Shown in pieces: positions 54,478 to 63,603 of a stretch of DNA of 64,000 bases. The notes beneath the pieces were generated by a model. The model saw nothing but the letters and a program-made list of their open reading frames with translations. It was not told the DNA's origin and did no database searches. This DNA comes from Bacteroides xylanisolvens XB1A (GTDB lineage Bacteria > Bacteroidota > Bacteroidia > Bacteroidales > Bacteroidaceae), in assembly GCF_000210075.1 (NCBI RefSeq), contig NC_021017.1, positions 3,315,702-3,379,701 on the forward strand, read 5' to 3'. Position numbers and translations under genes: made by a program. The number at the start of each line of letters is the position of its first letter. Within the stretch, counting starts at the first letter, position 1.

Positions 54478-55587
54478 TTAGTTGAAATGAGCATTTAGTT
54501 TTGATGCTATATTATCAACCTTAACAAATATAGATGTGAAAGCTGTGCTTCCTTTATGTATACCTATTACTTTTTTACTATCTGTAAGATATACTGGTCC
54601 CCCGCTATCTCCGAACGCACTTAAATATGTAGCTTCACCCATATCTGTATAGTATATTCCATCGGCATTTACATTTGCATTGGTACTTGTAATATAACCT
54701 TCAGATTGAGCTATAGTCTCTCCTAACTTGGTTACATTATCTCCTGCCCAAATATTATATTCTTCTCCAGTAAGATTTCCATTATTGGGAACGATGGAGA
54801 AATTAGTTATACTAATGAATGCTGCATCAACGGAACCACCTTGGATTGAAAAGTCACAACTACCGATTAGTGTGTTATTATAATATGCCGGGTCACCCGT
54901 GTTATAAGCATGTCCTGCAGTAACAAAACCGTCAGTGTTAAATCTAGTAGCTCTATATCCCATTGACGCAGTGCCTTTAGGTGTGCCTATAGAACTTCCT
55001 GGCGATAATGAGTGGTTTTGAAATTCTCTTGTGCATTGTTTAAATACAATTCCTGAAAAGTTCACTACTTCTGATTTAAACTCTTTTATTTCCATTTCAT
55101 TAGATTTGTCAAGTTCTACCACGACACAGTTCTCAAAATCATTCAGATAATAGTATCTTATATTCTTGGCAATTTGAGAATCTTTATTACTGCTAATAAA
55201 TGAAGTTATTTTGGTTAGAACATTATTCAGCTCCGTATAAGAATAATTGCCTTGTGTATATATGACATCATTCTCACCTATTAACCTTATAAGAGTGGCT
55301 TTGGTACTTTCTATTTCTCCTTTAAGAAAAACAACAAGTTTACCATTCCCGTTAATATAACTTCCCCCATAATAGTCCGGATAGTCACTAGTACTTAATG
55401 AACGAGTTTTTGTCATTCCAAATGATTCTAATAATCTTATACCAGCCTCACGAGCTTTTTCATTGTTTCTTTTTACAATGTTTGGCTGTTCGTTGTTTTC
55501 TCTTTGAAGTACATCGTCTGAAGAACATGATGATACGACTAATCCGAAAAACAGCAGAATGGTCAAAGGTAACAATAATTTTTTCAT
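54478..55587 (-). CDS. Chymotrypsin-fold serine protease lipoprotein
   Basis: The signal ends in VVSSCSSDDVL, with CSSDD fitting the surface-export rule. After a propeptide-like region (about 60-190) comes an S1/streptogrisin-type protease: His in DGFVTAGHAYN (about 225), Asp in GSVDAAFISI (about 254) and Ser in AFGDSGGPVYL (about 327). All three catalytic residues are present, so it should be active. It lies directly downstream of the MACPF gene on the same strand, which suggests a role in processing or releasing the toxins, or an effector role of its own. Confidence 0.85.
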   Translation of the reverse strand: MKKLLLPLTILLFFGLVVSSCSSDDVLQRENNEQPNIVKRNNEKAREAGIRLLESFGMTKTRSLSTSDYPDYYGGSYINGNGKLVVFLKGEIESTKATLIRLIGENDVIYTQGNYSYTELNNVLTKITSFISSNKDSQIAKNIRYYYLNDFENCVVVELDKSNEMEIKEFKSEVVNFSGIVFKQCTREFQNHSLSPGSSIGTPKGTASMGYRATRFNTDGFVTAGHAYNTGDPAYYNNTLIGSCDFSIQGGSVDAAFISITNFSIVPNNGNLTGEEYNIWAGDNVTKLGETIAQSEGYITSTNANVNADGIYYTDMGEATYLSAFGDSGGPVYLTDSKKVIGIHKGSTAFTSIFVKVDNIASKLNAHFN

Positions 55588-55681
55588 AAGCGGATAATTT
55601 GAATTAATAAATGATACGTATTTTACCTCTTCCTTAAAAGGATTGTCTTTTTTATTGGTGAATATCTATTAATGCTCTTCA

Positions 55682-56218
55682 TTACAAACCGAATATTCTA
55701 TATCGTTGATATAAAGTCGTCATTGAAACAGATTTTACAGGTATGCTGTTTACCCAATCTAAGATTCCGTATGCATCAAGAATATAGTCATCGTCGTAGT
55801 ATGCAAAACAATATAACGATGTCGGATTGTAGATATACCAAATATTGGTGTTTGTATTTTTAAACTTGTACATTCCAGCCTCATCTACATCGTTTATTGA
55901 AAATGATAATGTGGTTTGTAGGATAGGATTTATTACTTTATTCGGATTAGCTTTGATAGCTAGTTTATAATATTTGCTCTTTTCATCTTTTATAGCATTA
56001 CTTTTTTCGGTAAAGGTTGTGGCAACACTGTTCGCTTTTAATTCTGCATCGGATTGACTTGCTGCACTTGAATTTGAGAAAATGAGCTTATCTCCTTGTC
56101 TTGTATTTAGCACAGGTACAATATCATATAATTTCTCTCCCGAGCTACTTTTGCGGACGTATACTTTCATTATTTCTATATACGGTTCTTCAAGTTGTTC
56201 TTGGTGCTGAAAATCCAT
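55682..56218 (-). pseudogene. Frameshifted C-terminal part of the MACPF protein
   Basis: This frame overlaps the end of the MACPF gene by 43 bases. Its translation from about 56194 (LEEPYIEIMKVYVRKSS and VPVLNTRQGDKLIF) reads as the usual C-terminal domain of Bacteroides MACPF proteins, whereas the upstream frame ends abruptly as NNLKNRI. Restoring one base near 56190 (TTGAAG to TTGGAAG) fuses the two into one protein of about 550 residues. The apparent start at 56218 lies inside the MACPF gene and is unlikely to be used. It is either a real inactivating deletion or a sequencing error. Confidence 0.65.
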
Positions 56219-57330
56219 GTGGGTGTCGTTATATCTTTGCTTAAGTTTTCTTCCAAAATAAAATCCGATATTGGATAGAGCCCACCATCTTGAATGTCAA
56301 TCATTGTATGTGTTCTTGAATCATTTAATGATTGAAGCCAACTCGTTAAATTAATGGATGTACTTTTAACGTCATAAGGAGGTGTTGCAACATTATAACC
56401 ATAAGCGCCGCCCAATGTTTTGATAGATACATGTAATTCGGAAAAAGATTTAGTCTCTGTAGAAGAATTGCCATCTTTTGTTCCAACAGAAAAATCTCCT
56501 GAAACAGAGTCCTTGTTCCATGAATAAGTTGCGTTTATTGATTTATCCATGTCGCGCTCTTTACTATTGAAATCTGTACTTTGTGTGTCAAGACCATAGT
56601 ATAAAGCCGATGCCCGCCCACCTGTATAATAGCTTGTTAAGACAAATTCTCCGTAACTTTGAATTAATTCTACCATGGATGAATTATAAAGGGCATCTAC
56701 AAATAATTCGTCCAAATAATCTGCCGAAATTCTTCTCAATGCACTAGGTGCTGTTTGTAAGGATATCATTCCATTAATAACTTCAACACTAAGTTCTCCG
56801 TGTACTGCTTGTTCGGAATTACTTGTGTTATGCTTGAAAATATCGGTTACAGTTTTCTTTCTTCCCAGTTTGAACGGACCAATATTTAGTGAGAATCCGG
56901 ATTTGACAGTTTTAGTAAACGATGAAGTTGTTTCTAAGCGTTCGAAGCTGGCGTATGACATGGCTTCTGTTGACGTTGTCCTTAACTCTTTGGCAATTAT
57001 ATATGAAGGATATCTTTCAAGTAGCTTTTCCATATTAACAATTGGAAATCTCGCATTTGAAAAGTCCCCGATAATTGATGTTCCGTTTTCTATGGCATAA
57101 GAATTTCCAAGAAAATCAGTAGCATCGGTAAATGATGTCCTAGTACTGGGTCTGGGTGCTATCTTTTTAGACCAAACTTTTGGTAGATTCGGGTCACGTT
57201 CTTGCAAGATGATTTCTGATGTTGAATCATCCTGATTGTTTAGCGAAGCAGAATCACTTATTTCGTCTTCATTGTTACATGATGCTATAACAAACAATAT
57301 GATACATGAAAATATAGTAAATTTTCTCAT
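56176..57330 (-). CDS. MACPF (perforin-like) lipoprotein, BSAP type
   Basis: A secreted pore-forming protein of the membrane attack complex/perforin family, the class that includes the Bacteroidales antimicrobial proteins (BSAPs). The lipobox FVIASCNNEDE puts it on the outer membrane, with acidic residues for surface export. The MACPF signature YGEFVLTSYYTGG lies at about residues 225-237, preceded by SYASFERLETTSSF and by IGPFKLGRKKT as in relatives. The gene stops early because of a likely one-base deletion, and its C-terminal domain continues in another frame. It lies 6 bases after the lectin/pore-former gene, so the two share an mRNA. Confidence 0.8.
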   Translation of the reverse strand: MRKFTIFSCIILFVIASCNNEDEISDSASLNNQDDSTSEIILQERDPNLPKVWSKKIAPRPSTRTSFTDATDFLGNSYAIENGTSIIGDFSNARFPIVNMEKLLERYPSYIIAKELRTTSTEAMSYASFERLETTSSFTKTVKSGFSLNIGPFKLGRKKTVTDIFKHNTSNSEQAVHGELSVEVINGMISLQTAPSALRRISADYLDELFVDALYNSSMVELIQSYGEFVLTSYYTGGRASALYYGLDTQSTDFNSKERDMDKSINATYSWNKDSVSGDFSVGTKDGNSSTETKSFSELHVSIKTLGGAYGYNVATPPYDVKSTSINLTSWLQSLNDSRTHTMIDIQDGGLYPISDFILEENLSKDITTPTWIFSTKNNLKNRI

Positions 57331-57336
57331 ATAGGT

Positions 57337-58677
57337 CTATTTTTTTAATATGATTGGTGATGATTGACTTGCATTTCTGGTGTTCACTCTTCTTTTTACA
57401 CTTTGTTGAGTATCCAAGTTTGTCTCTTCTAAATCAACATCGGATATTTCATCTACATGAATCCTTCCGCTCCAACGTCCAGGCAATTTGGCTATTCTAG
57501 CATCTTTATCTTTTTCTTTATATTCAATTGTGGCAACATAGTCTACTGATACATCATACTCTTTAAAATAATAGGTCACCGTGAGTTTTGTACGTGGAGA
57601 AACTTTGACAGGTTCTATATGCTTTAATGTATTTTCCATTACTCTGCGTACATTGGGCTGGTATTTTGTATCAATTGGTATACTTGCATTAGGAACAAGA
57701 TCTATTTCTCCTAATGTAACTGTAGGGCGTGCAAATAGCATATCTGAAGCTGGAACCTTAAATGCTATTCCCTTTTCTTCTTTAAAATAGGAGTCCTCTT
57801 GTATAGCCTTTTCAAATACGAGGTTCTCTCGTATAAATTGGGATGAAGAGTTTGTTATGGCTCGTTTGATAGAGACATTCTCCCTTTGGGTCACAGTTGC
57901 GGAATATGGATTGATAAATTCTAGGCTTTTCAGTGTGAATACAGCATCAGGGGTGATAGTAAATTCCTGTTGGGCTCTTTGTGTATATTGGCTGAAACCA
58001 ACATTATTAGCTTGTATATCTACCACATAATTGAATACATCCCACCATGAACCACTACTTCCTTGGCCAAGATATAGCTCATTTTGAAGGACATAAGTTC
58101 CTGGATTATTAGTAGCAGGTATAATGTCCCAGGAATCCATGGCTCCTGTAGTGGAATTACTGCTCATTGCAAGTAATATTTTTGATTCCGGATTACTAGT
58201 GTAATGTCCTACAGCTAGACGAGTTTTCGAGTAGTTTGAATAAATTAAATAGGGTATGCCGGTAATTGATGAGGGAATTTGGACATAGAATTTACCATAA
58301 GAGCCAGGATTATATCCCTCATAGGTCACTCTCTGTCCCCAACCAGTACATGATAAATATCCACCTCCAGTGCTAAGTGTGAAGGGTAACTCTCTAATAG
58401 CCCACATATTTTCTGAAAAATATTGGCTATAGTTACTTGAAGCTACTGATCGTGTCTTCGCTTTCTTTAGTTCATCTATCCTTTCTTTTAATGCTTTTAG
58501 CTCATCTGTCATTTCAGACAATTCATAACTTTCTAATTGAAGGCTATCCGATTCCAATCCTGATAAGTTCAGTTTTTCTGTAGATGACTGGATCTCATTT
58601 TCAATCTCACTTTCGCAAGAGTACAATAACAAGGTGATGCAAGGCAGCACCAATAAGAATCTAAAAATGTTTCCCAT
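57337..58677 (-). CDS. Lipoprotein with ricin-type lectin and aerolysin-like pore-forming regions
   Basis: The signal ends in LLLYSCESEIENE, an acidic surface-export context. After a short coiled coil (about 45-75), residues about 90-250 look like a beta-trefoil: YLIYSNYSKTRLAVGHYT, SWDIIPATNNPGTYVLQN and LYLGQG are the repeats that bind sugars in R-type lectins. Residues about 255-425 follow the aerolysin/ETX-MTX2 layout: SIKRAITNSSSQFIRENLVF, a KVPASDMLFARPTVTLGEI strand, VSPRTKLTVTYYFKEYDVSV, and a closing GRWSGRIHVDE. No structure was computed, so the pore-forming assignment is by pattern. It shares an mRNA with the MACPF gene. Confidence 0.65.
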   Translation of the reverse strand: MGNIFRFLLVLPCITLLLYSCESEIENEIQSSTEKLNLSGLESDSLQLESYELSEMTDELKALKERIDELKKAKTRSVASSNYSQYFSENMWAIRELPFTLSTGGGYLSCTGWGQRVTYEGYNPGSYGKFYVQIPSSITGIPYLIYSNYSKTRLAVGHYTSNPESKILLAMSSNSTTGAMDSWDIIPATNNPGTYVLQNELYLGQGSSGSWWDVFNYVVDIQANNVGFSQYTQRAQQEFTITPDAVFTLKSLEFINPYSATVTQRENVSIKRAITNSSSQFIRENLVFEKAIQEDSYFKEEKGIAFKVPASDMLFARPTVTLGEIDLVPNASIPIDTKYQPNVRRVMENTLKHIEPVKVSPRTKLTVTYYFKEYDVSVDYVATIEYKEKDKDARIAKLPGRWSGRIHVDEISDVDLEETNLDTQQSVKRRVNTRNASQSSPIILKK

Positions 58678-58732
58678 AATTATTAGTTTTATAGGGTTTA
58701 TAAAGTTTGATATTTTTATTATTTATCGTTGA

Positions 58733-59101
58733 TTATTCGATTTCAAACTCTCCAATGAAAGTTATGTCTTTTTCTATGTAGAGAAGTTCATAATGACCGA
58801 CTCTGTAGCCTTTCAAATCAATCTTATAAGTTTTTTGCTCATTAGGAGTTAATATCACATCTTGGAAGATAATATTTCCCAGTTGATCTTTTACTTGGAA
58901 AGTAACTTGATCGTCGATGTCTTCAAGAAAACGAACTTCAATAGAGTTTTCGTCTTGGGTAGCTTCTATTGGGATAGAATTTGGTGTTTTTTGGCATTTA
59001 TGCCATCTTATAATTTTAGTTCTTTGTGTTGATAGATTATTGGCTTCTATTATCATGAATGGAATGCCAATTAATAATAGTAAAATGCTTAGTTTTCTCA
59101 T
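58733..59101 (-). CDS. DUF3244 secreted protein
   Basis: A signal peptide (LSILLLLIGIPFMIIEA) is followed by about 100 residues with the DUF3244 pattern: FQVKDQLGNIIFQDVILTP, then KIDLKGYRVGHYELLYI and a final GEFEI. These are small Ig-like domains of unknown function common in Bacteroides. The start is taken at 59101 (MRKLSILLL). It lies at the head of the toxin-gene series, 55 bases before the lectin gene. Confidence 0.75.
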   Translation of the reverse strand: MRKLSILLLLIGIPFMIIEANNLSTQRTKIIRWHKCQKTPNSIPIEATQDENSIEVRFLEDIDDQVTFQVKDQLGNIIFQDVILTPNEQKTYKIDLKGYRVGHYELLYIEKDITFIGEFEIE

Positions 59102-59260
59102 ATCTTTGATTGTTTTTTGCAAATTTATGGAGATATGAGGGGGAATGCAAATAAAAGAAGTTTTTCAGCGTGGACAAACAGTGCTTGATAATCAGTCGCT
59201 TATGATGTTTTGCGTGGACATCCTTTTATGTTGCTGATTATTTCTTCCTGAGAAGAGGTA

Positions 59261-60955
59261 TTAGTGCATGTTTTCAATTAAATACTCATACAATGTAGCA
59301 TTATTATCTGGTAATATTATATTCAGTTTTTGTCTAAGTCTGAGTCTTTTTTTTCTTACTGAGTCGACTGTAATGTTTAGTAACTTTGCTTCTGTGTTAG
59401 TGTCAAACCCTGATATATATAAACAGCAATACCAAAAGTCTTGCTCTGGTAAATCTGGGCATCGACTATATATGTATTTACGTAAATTCGGATAAATATA
59501 TGTTATTTCATCTGCAATGAGTTTCCATTGCTTGTCTGTTATTAATGGCTTGTTATTTCTGGGCTTATTTTGGTTGGCTAGGTGTATTAGTTCTTTATGT
59601 AAAGGTGAATTCTCTAGAATTTTATTTTGCAATTGTTTATAGTTGGTGGTTAGGAGACTTATTTCTTCCTGCATTTCCTCATAGCTCTCATTTTTCTCCT
59701 TAAATGTATCTAACAATCTTTTTTTCTTTTCCAGTTCTAAAGAAACATAAAGCAAATCTGTCTTTATTCGGTTCAACTCTTCTTGTTGTCTTTGGATTTT
59801 CTCTTTTGCTTTCTTTCGATATAGTAGATATCCTATTATTATTAACAATAGTATTCCAATGCATATAACTAAAACTATAATGTAGCTTTGCTGTTTAATT
59901 TTTAATCTATCTACTTCTTTGCTGATCTTTAAATGATTATATTTAGACTCTATGTTCAATATCTTAGATTGGTTATCAGCATATATGATTGAATCAGTTA
60001 TTTCGACGTATTCTTTCAGATTAGTAAGAGCTTCTTTATAATTCTTTTCTTCATTATAGATTTGGTAGTATAAATATTTAATGCTGTATGTATACTTTGG
60101 ATTATCTTGTAGTATTTTGGATAGTAGCTCTTGTGCTTTGTTAATAGCCCCCGATGCAATATATAAGTCTATCAGTGCCATATAATCGGGCATTGTTTCT
60201 CTTCCTACCAATGCTTTGAGAAAGTATTCTTCAGCTTTATCATATTTATTTTGCATTGCATAAATATTCCCTAAGGCATTGTCTATTGATGCAGTGACTT
60301 CGATATTTTTAGTATTACGTGCTACAGAATCAGCTATAGTTAGAATTTTTAAAGCGCGTGATAACGAGTCTATGCATGCATATTCGCGTCCTACATCTCT
60401 TAATGCGCAAGCATAGCTATCTGTATTATTTTCTTTTTTGAAGCATTCGGCAGCAGCCTTATATCTTTTGATAGCTTCTGTCCGCATGAATTTCTCTCCA
60501 TATAAATCGCCTATATAGCTATATGTATATCCGGTGAGGTTATTAAGCTTATTCTTTTCTGCAATGTCCAGTGCATTGGTATAAATAGACATTGCTTTAT
60601 CATAATCTCCATCAGCAAAATAGGATCGACCTAAATAAATCAAGATTTGCACTTGTTCGTCAGGGCTACCATGTGAGGAATACCAGTCATAGGCTCTTTC
60701 TAATTGGTAAGTTGGTAGGATGCTATTAAAAATTTCGTCTGTAATCTTTCCTGATAACATACACCAGCGTGCAAAGGTTTTGTTGTCTAGTTTTTCAGGA
60801 GATGATATGCTGTTTAGTAGGTTGGATGCGCTGTCAGGATTTATGGCAATGGCTTTTTCTACTTCATTTAGCAGTCTGTCAGATACGGATTGTTGTTTGT
60901 TGCATCCTGATAGCACTAATATAGATGTTATAATTATAGCAATACTCTTTCTCAT
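59261..60955 (-). CDS. Membrane-spanning TPR regulator with C-terminal HTH
   Basis: Typical Bacteroides sensor-regulator. Signal with LVLSGCNKQQ at the N-terminus, TPR repeats from about 30 to 330 (YDKAMSIYTNALDIAEKN, YDKAEEYFLKALVGRE), one transmembrane helix (YIIVLVICIGILLLIIIGYL, about 362), a cytoplasmic coiled coil (about 385-450), and a C-terminal LuxR-like helix-turn-helix (AKLLNITVDSVRKKRLRLRQ, about 530). The residues after the cysteine are not acidic, unlike those of the neighbouring toxins, consistent with staying in the inner membrane. It is upstream of the toxin genes on the same strand and is the most likely regulator of the island. Confidence 0.8.
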   Translation of the reverse strand: MRKSIAIIITSILVLSGCNKQQSVSDRLLNEVEKAIAINPDSASNLLNSISSPEKLDNKTFARWCMLSGKITDEIFNSILPTYQLERAYDWYSSHGSPDEQVQILIYLGRSYFADGDYDKAMSIYTNALDIAEKNKLNNLTGYTYSYIGDLYGEKFMRTEAIKRYKAAAECFKKENNTDSYACALRDVGREYACIDSLSRALKILTIADSVARNTKNIEVTASIDNALGNIYAMQNKYDKAEEYFLKALVGRETMPDYMALIDLYIASGAINKAQELLSKILQDNPKYTYSIKYLYYQIYNEEKNYKEALTNLKEYVEITDSIIYADNQSKILNIESKYNHLKISKEVDRLKIKQQSYIIVLVICIGILLLIIIGYLLYRKKAKEKIQRQQEELNRIKTDLLYVSLELEKKKRLLDTFKEKNESYEEMQEEISLLTTNYKQLQNKILENSPLHKELIHLANQNKPRNNKPLITDKQWKLIADEITYIYPNLRKYIYSRCPDLPEQDFWYCCLYISGFDTNTEAKLLNITVDSVRKKRLRLRQKLNIILPDNNATLYEYLIENMH

Positions 60956-61274
60956 TTGTCTGTCGTGGTTTAGTTTCGTTGTAAAAGTAATCCTTATTTT
61001 CTATATTATGCTCTTTTATAGGGAGATTATTTTAGTTCGGGGAAATAATAATTAGTACTGTCTATATCATACATTAAATTAATTTCAAATCTGCTTTTAC
61101 TTTATTAAGTTCATGTGATCTAATTTGATTATTTCCCAGCTATTAATAGACTCTTTCTTATTTATAGTGAGAAAAGTTCCTTTCTATTAATACCTAAATT
61201 ACTTTACTATAATTCTAAACTTGTTTTTCATTAATCGCAATCTATAATTGCAAGTTGCAATTATATAAATGAAG
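60956..61274. other. AT-rich upstream region of the TPR regulator
   Basis: No gene is seen. A perfect palindrome, TATAATTGCAA-G-TTGCAATTATA (61243-61265), lies just outside the insertion-sequence end and could be an operator or a stem of a former transcript. The insertion of the IS66 element may have separated the regulator from further upstream sequence. Confidence 0.55.
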
Positions 61275-61297
61275 GTAAGCATTCGGTCACGTGCGTG

Positions 61298-61328
61298 TTT
61301 GTTTCCCTTCTTTTCCTTCCTACCTTTG
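61298..61328 (+). promoter_or_regulatory. Consensus promoter inside the IS66 end
   Basis: TTTG (61298-61301), 19 bases, TACCTTTG (61321-61328). It drives tnpB-tnpC from within the element. Confidence 0.75.
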
Positions 61329-61354
61329 TGTCTTCATTACAATCTTAATCCATA

Positions 61355-61864
61355 ATGTGTTCAGTATTAGTATTTTCTAGCGAAAGTGATAAACTACGTA
61401 GCCTTTTTTCCGAGTCTAACCATTTTGATTCGGTTCTTTTCATATTTGATGGTGGTCGTCGTTATAAAGTTTCGGCTTCCAGCCTTGGTATCCATTCCCC
61501 TCAGGACCTACTTCTCCCTTTAGGCCTTGGTCTTTTCCGTAGCAGTCCTTTCTGGTCCTATTACCTTTATCCCCAAGGTTGTAATTTCCATAAAGGCATT
61601 GACGGTCTTTGTGGCGAGGTCATCCGGCACACGAGTTCTTGCGTGTCAGAGCAGAGTTGCCATATTTTTCTTGACCGCTCCCGTAGCAGGTTGCATATCC
61701 TTTATCGGTGCGACGACGAATACCGTTTGGAATGCCGTCGTCTGAATCGCGGCTCTTTTCTCTTGAAAAAGGACGAACGGAAGAGGGATTTTCTTCAAAT
61801 TTCCTGGAATCGCCTGAATGAGCTGCTTACTGTTAAAAAGTATCGGAAAACAGTTGAAAAGTAA
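61355..61864 (+). CDS. tnpB: IS66 accessory protein TnpB-like
   Basis: The C-terminal 90 residues match the IS66 TnpB pattern: FHKGIDGLCGEVIRH, CHIFLDRSRSRLHILYRCDD and LNRGSFLL. The first 80 residues do not look like standard TnpB and may be a family-specific extension. TnpB is needed for transposition in some IS66 elements, but its activity is not known. It lies 70 bases before tnpC, and both are driven by the promoter at 61298-61328. Confidence 0.8.
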   Translation: MCSVLVFSSESDKLRSLFSESNHFDSVLFIFDGGRRYKVSASSLGIHSPQDLLLPLGLGLFRSSPFWSYYLYPQGCNFHKGIDGLCGEVIRHTSSCVSEQSCHIFLDRSRSRLHILYRCDDEYRLECRRLNRGSFLLKKDERKRDFLQISWNRLNELLTVKKYRKTVEK

Positions 61865-61933
61865 TCTCCCGTCCTACAAGCCGTTCTGCTTTATTTTGAT
61901 AACTTTGTCAGATAATAAAAAAGTGGATATACA

Positions 61934-63547
61934 GTGAAAGAACCGGTCATTACCCTTACTTTGGAAGAGTACGAAGAGCTGCGCAAGGAACGTGAACGCC
62001 TTGAAAAGGAACATGCAGAACTTCAGAGAAAATACGAATCTTCTTTGCGGGAGTATTCCCGCCAGGTCGAAGAAATCTCAGCCTGTACAGCCGTCATTGC
62101 CGACCTGAGATGGAAATTGGCTGACTTGACACGCCGTTTATGGGGTAAATCCAGTGAAAAACGCCATCTTCCCGAAGATGCCGGCCAGTTGAGCATCTGT
62201 TTTGAGTCTCCGTCCGATGTCAATGACCCGGTAGCGGAAGAACAGAAAACAGCTGAGAAATCTGCCAAATCGGAGAATGGCTACAACCGTTTCCGTAAGA
62301 GCTTCACCAAAAAGATTACTCCCCACGCCCGTAAGCCCATCGACCCGTCCCTTCCCCGTGAAGAGATTATCATTCCCATGCCGGAAGGTCTTTCGTTGGA
62401 GGGAGCGGCGAAGCTGGGAGAGGAAGTGAGCGAACAATATGCCGTCAGTCCCGCCCGATTCTATGTGAGACGCATCATCCGCCCTAAATACCGGCTCGCC
62501 GACGGTCGTATCATAACTGCTCCCATGCCCGTAATGGCACATCCCCACAGCAATGCGTCGGAAAGTGTACTGTCACACATTGCTACCGCCAAATATTACG
62601 ACCACCTGCCTCTGTACAGACAACTGGACATCTTTGAGCGTGAAGGCATCCATCTGAGTCCTTCTACCGTAAGTAACTGGATGATGGCTGCCGCACAGCG
62701 TCTGGAGCCAATCTATAATGAGCTTCGTGAACTGGTCAAGGACAGCTATTACGTCATGGCCGATGAGACGCCCCATCCCGTACTTGAAAGCGACCGGCCC
62801 GGTGCTCTTCACCGCGGGTATATGTGGAACTTCTATCTGCCCCGGTTCCATACCCCATTCTTTGAATATCACAAGGGACGTGGCAGCAGCGGAATAGACA
62901 CGCTGCTGGCAGGACAGGTTCGGGTGGTACAGAGTGACGGCTTTGCAGTATATGATGAGTTCGACACACTACCCGGAAAGTTGCACCTGTGCTGCTGGGC
63001 ACACGTCAGGCGCAAGTTTGTGGAAGCGGAAGGAAATGATCCTCCTAGAGCAAGGCATGCACTTGAACAAATAGGCAGACTGTATGCTGTGGAGGAGAAA
63101 ATCAGGATAGGACATCTGGAAGGCGGAGCTGTAGTAAGGCTTCGCCGGGAAGAATCGTACCCTATTATCAAAGGACTGGAAAAATGGTGCAGGCAGGAGT
63201 ATGAACATACGGTTGAGAAATCGCCTATTGCCAAGGCCATATTCTATATGTACACACGTTTTGAACAACTGTCCGGATATGTCAACGATGCACAGTTCTG
63301 CATTGACAATAATCCAGTGGAGCGCTCTATAAGGCCATTGACTTTGAACAGAAAAAACACTCTTTTCTCCGGTTCACATGAAGCGGCACATGCAGCGGCA
63401 ATATTCTTTTCACTGATGGGATGTTGCAGGGAAAATAAGGTGAACCCAAAACTATGGATGCAGGACGTGTTGATTAGGGTACAGGAGAATGAAAGAGAAA
63501 AGAAAAACGACTACGCCGATTTACTGCCATTTAATTGGAAAGGATAA
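61934..63547 (+). CDS. tnpC: IS66 transposase TnpC
   Basis: A DDE transposase of the IS66 family. The N-terminal leucine-zipper-like coiled coil (1-60) precedes a zinc-finger-like region and the core: YVMADETPHPVLE (first Asp, about 275), QSDGFAVYDEFD (second Asp, about 335), and FCIDNNPVERSIRPL (the Glu-bearing motif, about 455), which ends in the family's NRKNTLFSGS. All acidic residues are present, so the element may be active. The start is a GTG at 61934. The length is 537 residues. Confidence 0.95.
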   Translation: MKEPVITLTLEEYEELRKERERLEKEHAELQRKYESSLREYSRQVEEISACTAVIADLRWKLADLTRRLWGKSSEKRHLPEDAGQLSICFESPSDVNDPVAEEQKTAEKSAKSENGYNRFRKSFTKKITPHARKPIDPSLPREEIIIPMPEGLSLEGAAKLGEEVSEQYAVSPARFYVRRIIRPKYRLADGRIITAPMPVMAHPHSNASESVLSHIATAKYYDHLPLYRQLDIFEREGIHLSPSTVSNWMMAAAQRLEPIYNELRELVKDSYYVMADETPHPVLESDRPGALHRGYMWNFYLPRFHTPFFEYHKGRGSSGIDTLLAGQVRVVQSDGFAVYDEFDTLPGKLHLCCWAHVRRKFVEAEGNDPPRARHALEQIGRLYAVEEKIRIGHLEGGAVVRLRREESYPIIKGLEKWCRQEYEHTVEKSPIAKAIFYMYTRFEQLSGYVNDAQFCIDNNPVERSIRPLTLNRKNTLFSGSHEAAHAAAIFFSLMGCCRENKVNPKLWMQDVLIRVQENEREKKNDYADLLPFNWKG

Positions 63548-63562
63548 ACAAGAAAGATAAAT

Positions 63563-63603
63563 AAAGTCAAAAGCCAGACATGCTTCGTTTGGCTTTTGAC
63601 TTT
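63563..63603 (+). terminator. Terminator after tnpC
   Basis: Perfect 14-bp arms (63563-63576 and 63590-63603, AAAGTCAAAAGCCA and complement) just after the tnpC stop, ending in a short T-rich stretch. Confidence 0.85.
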
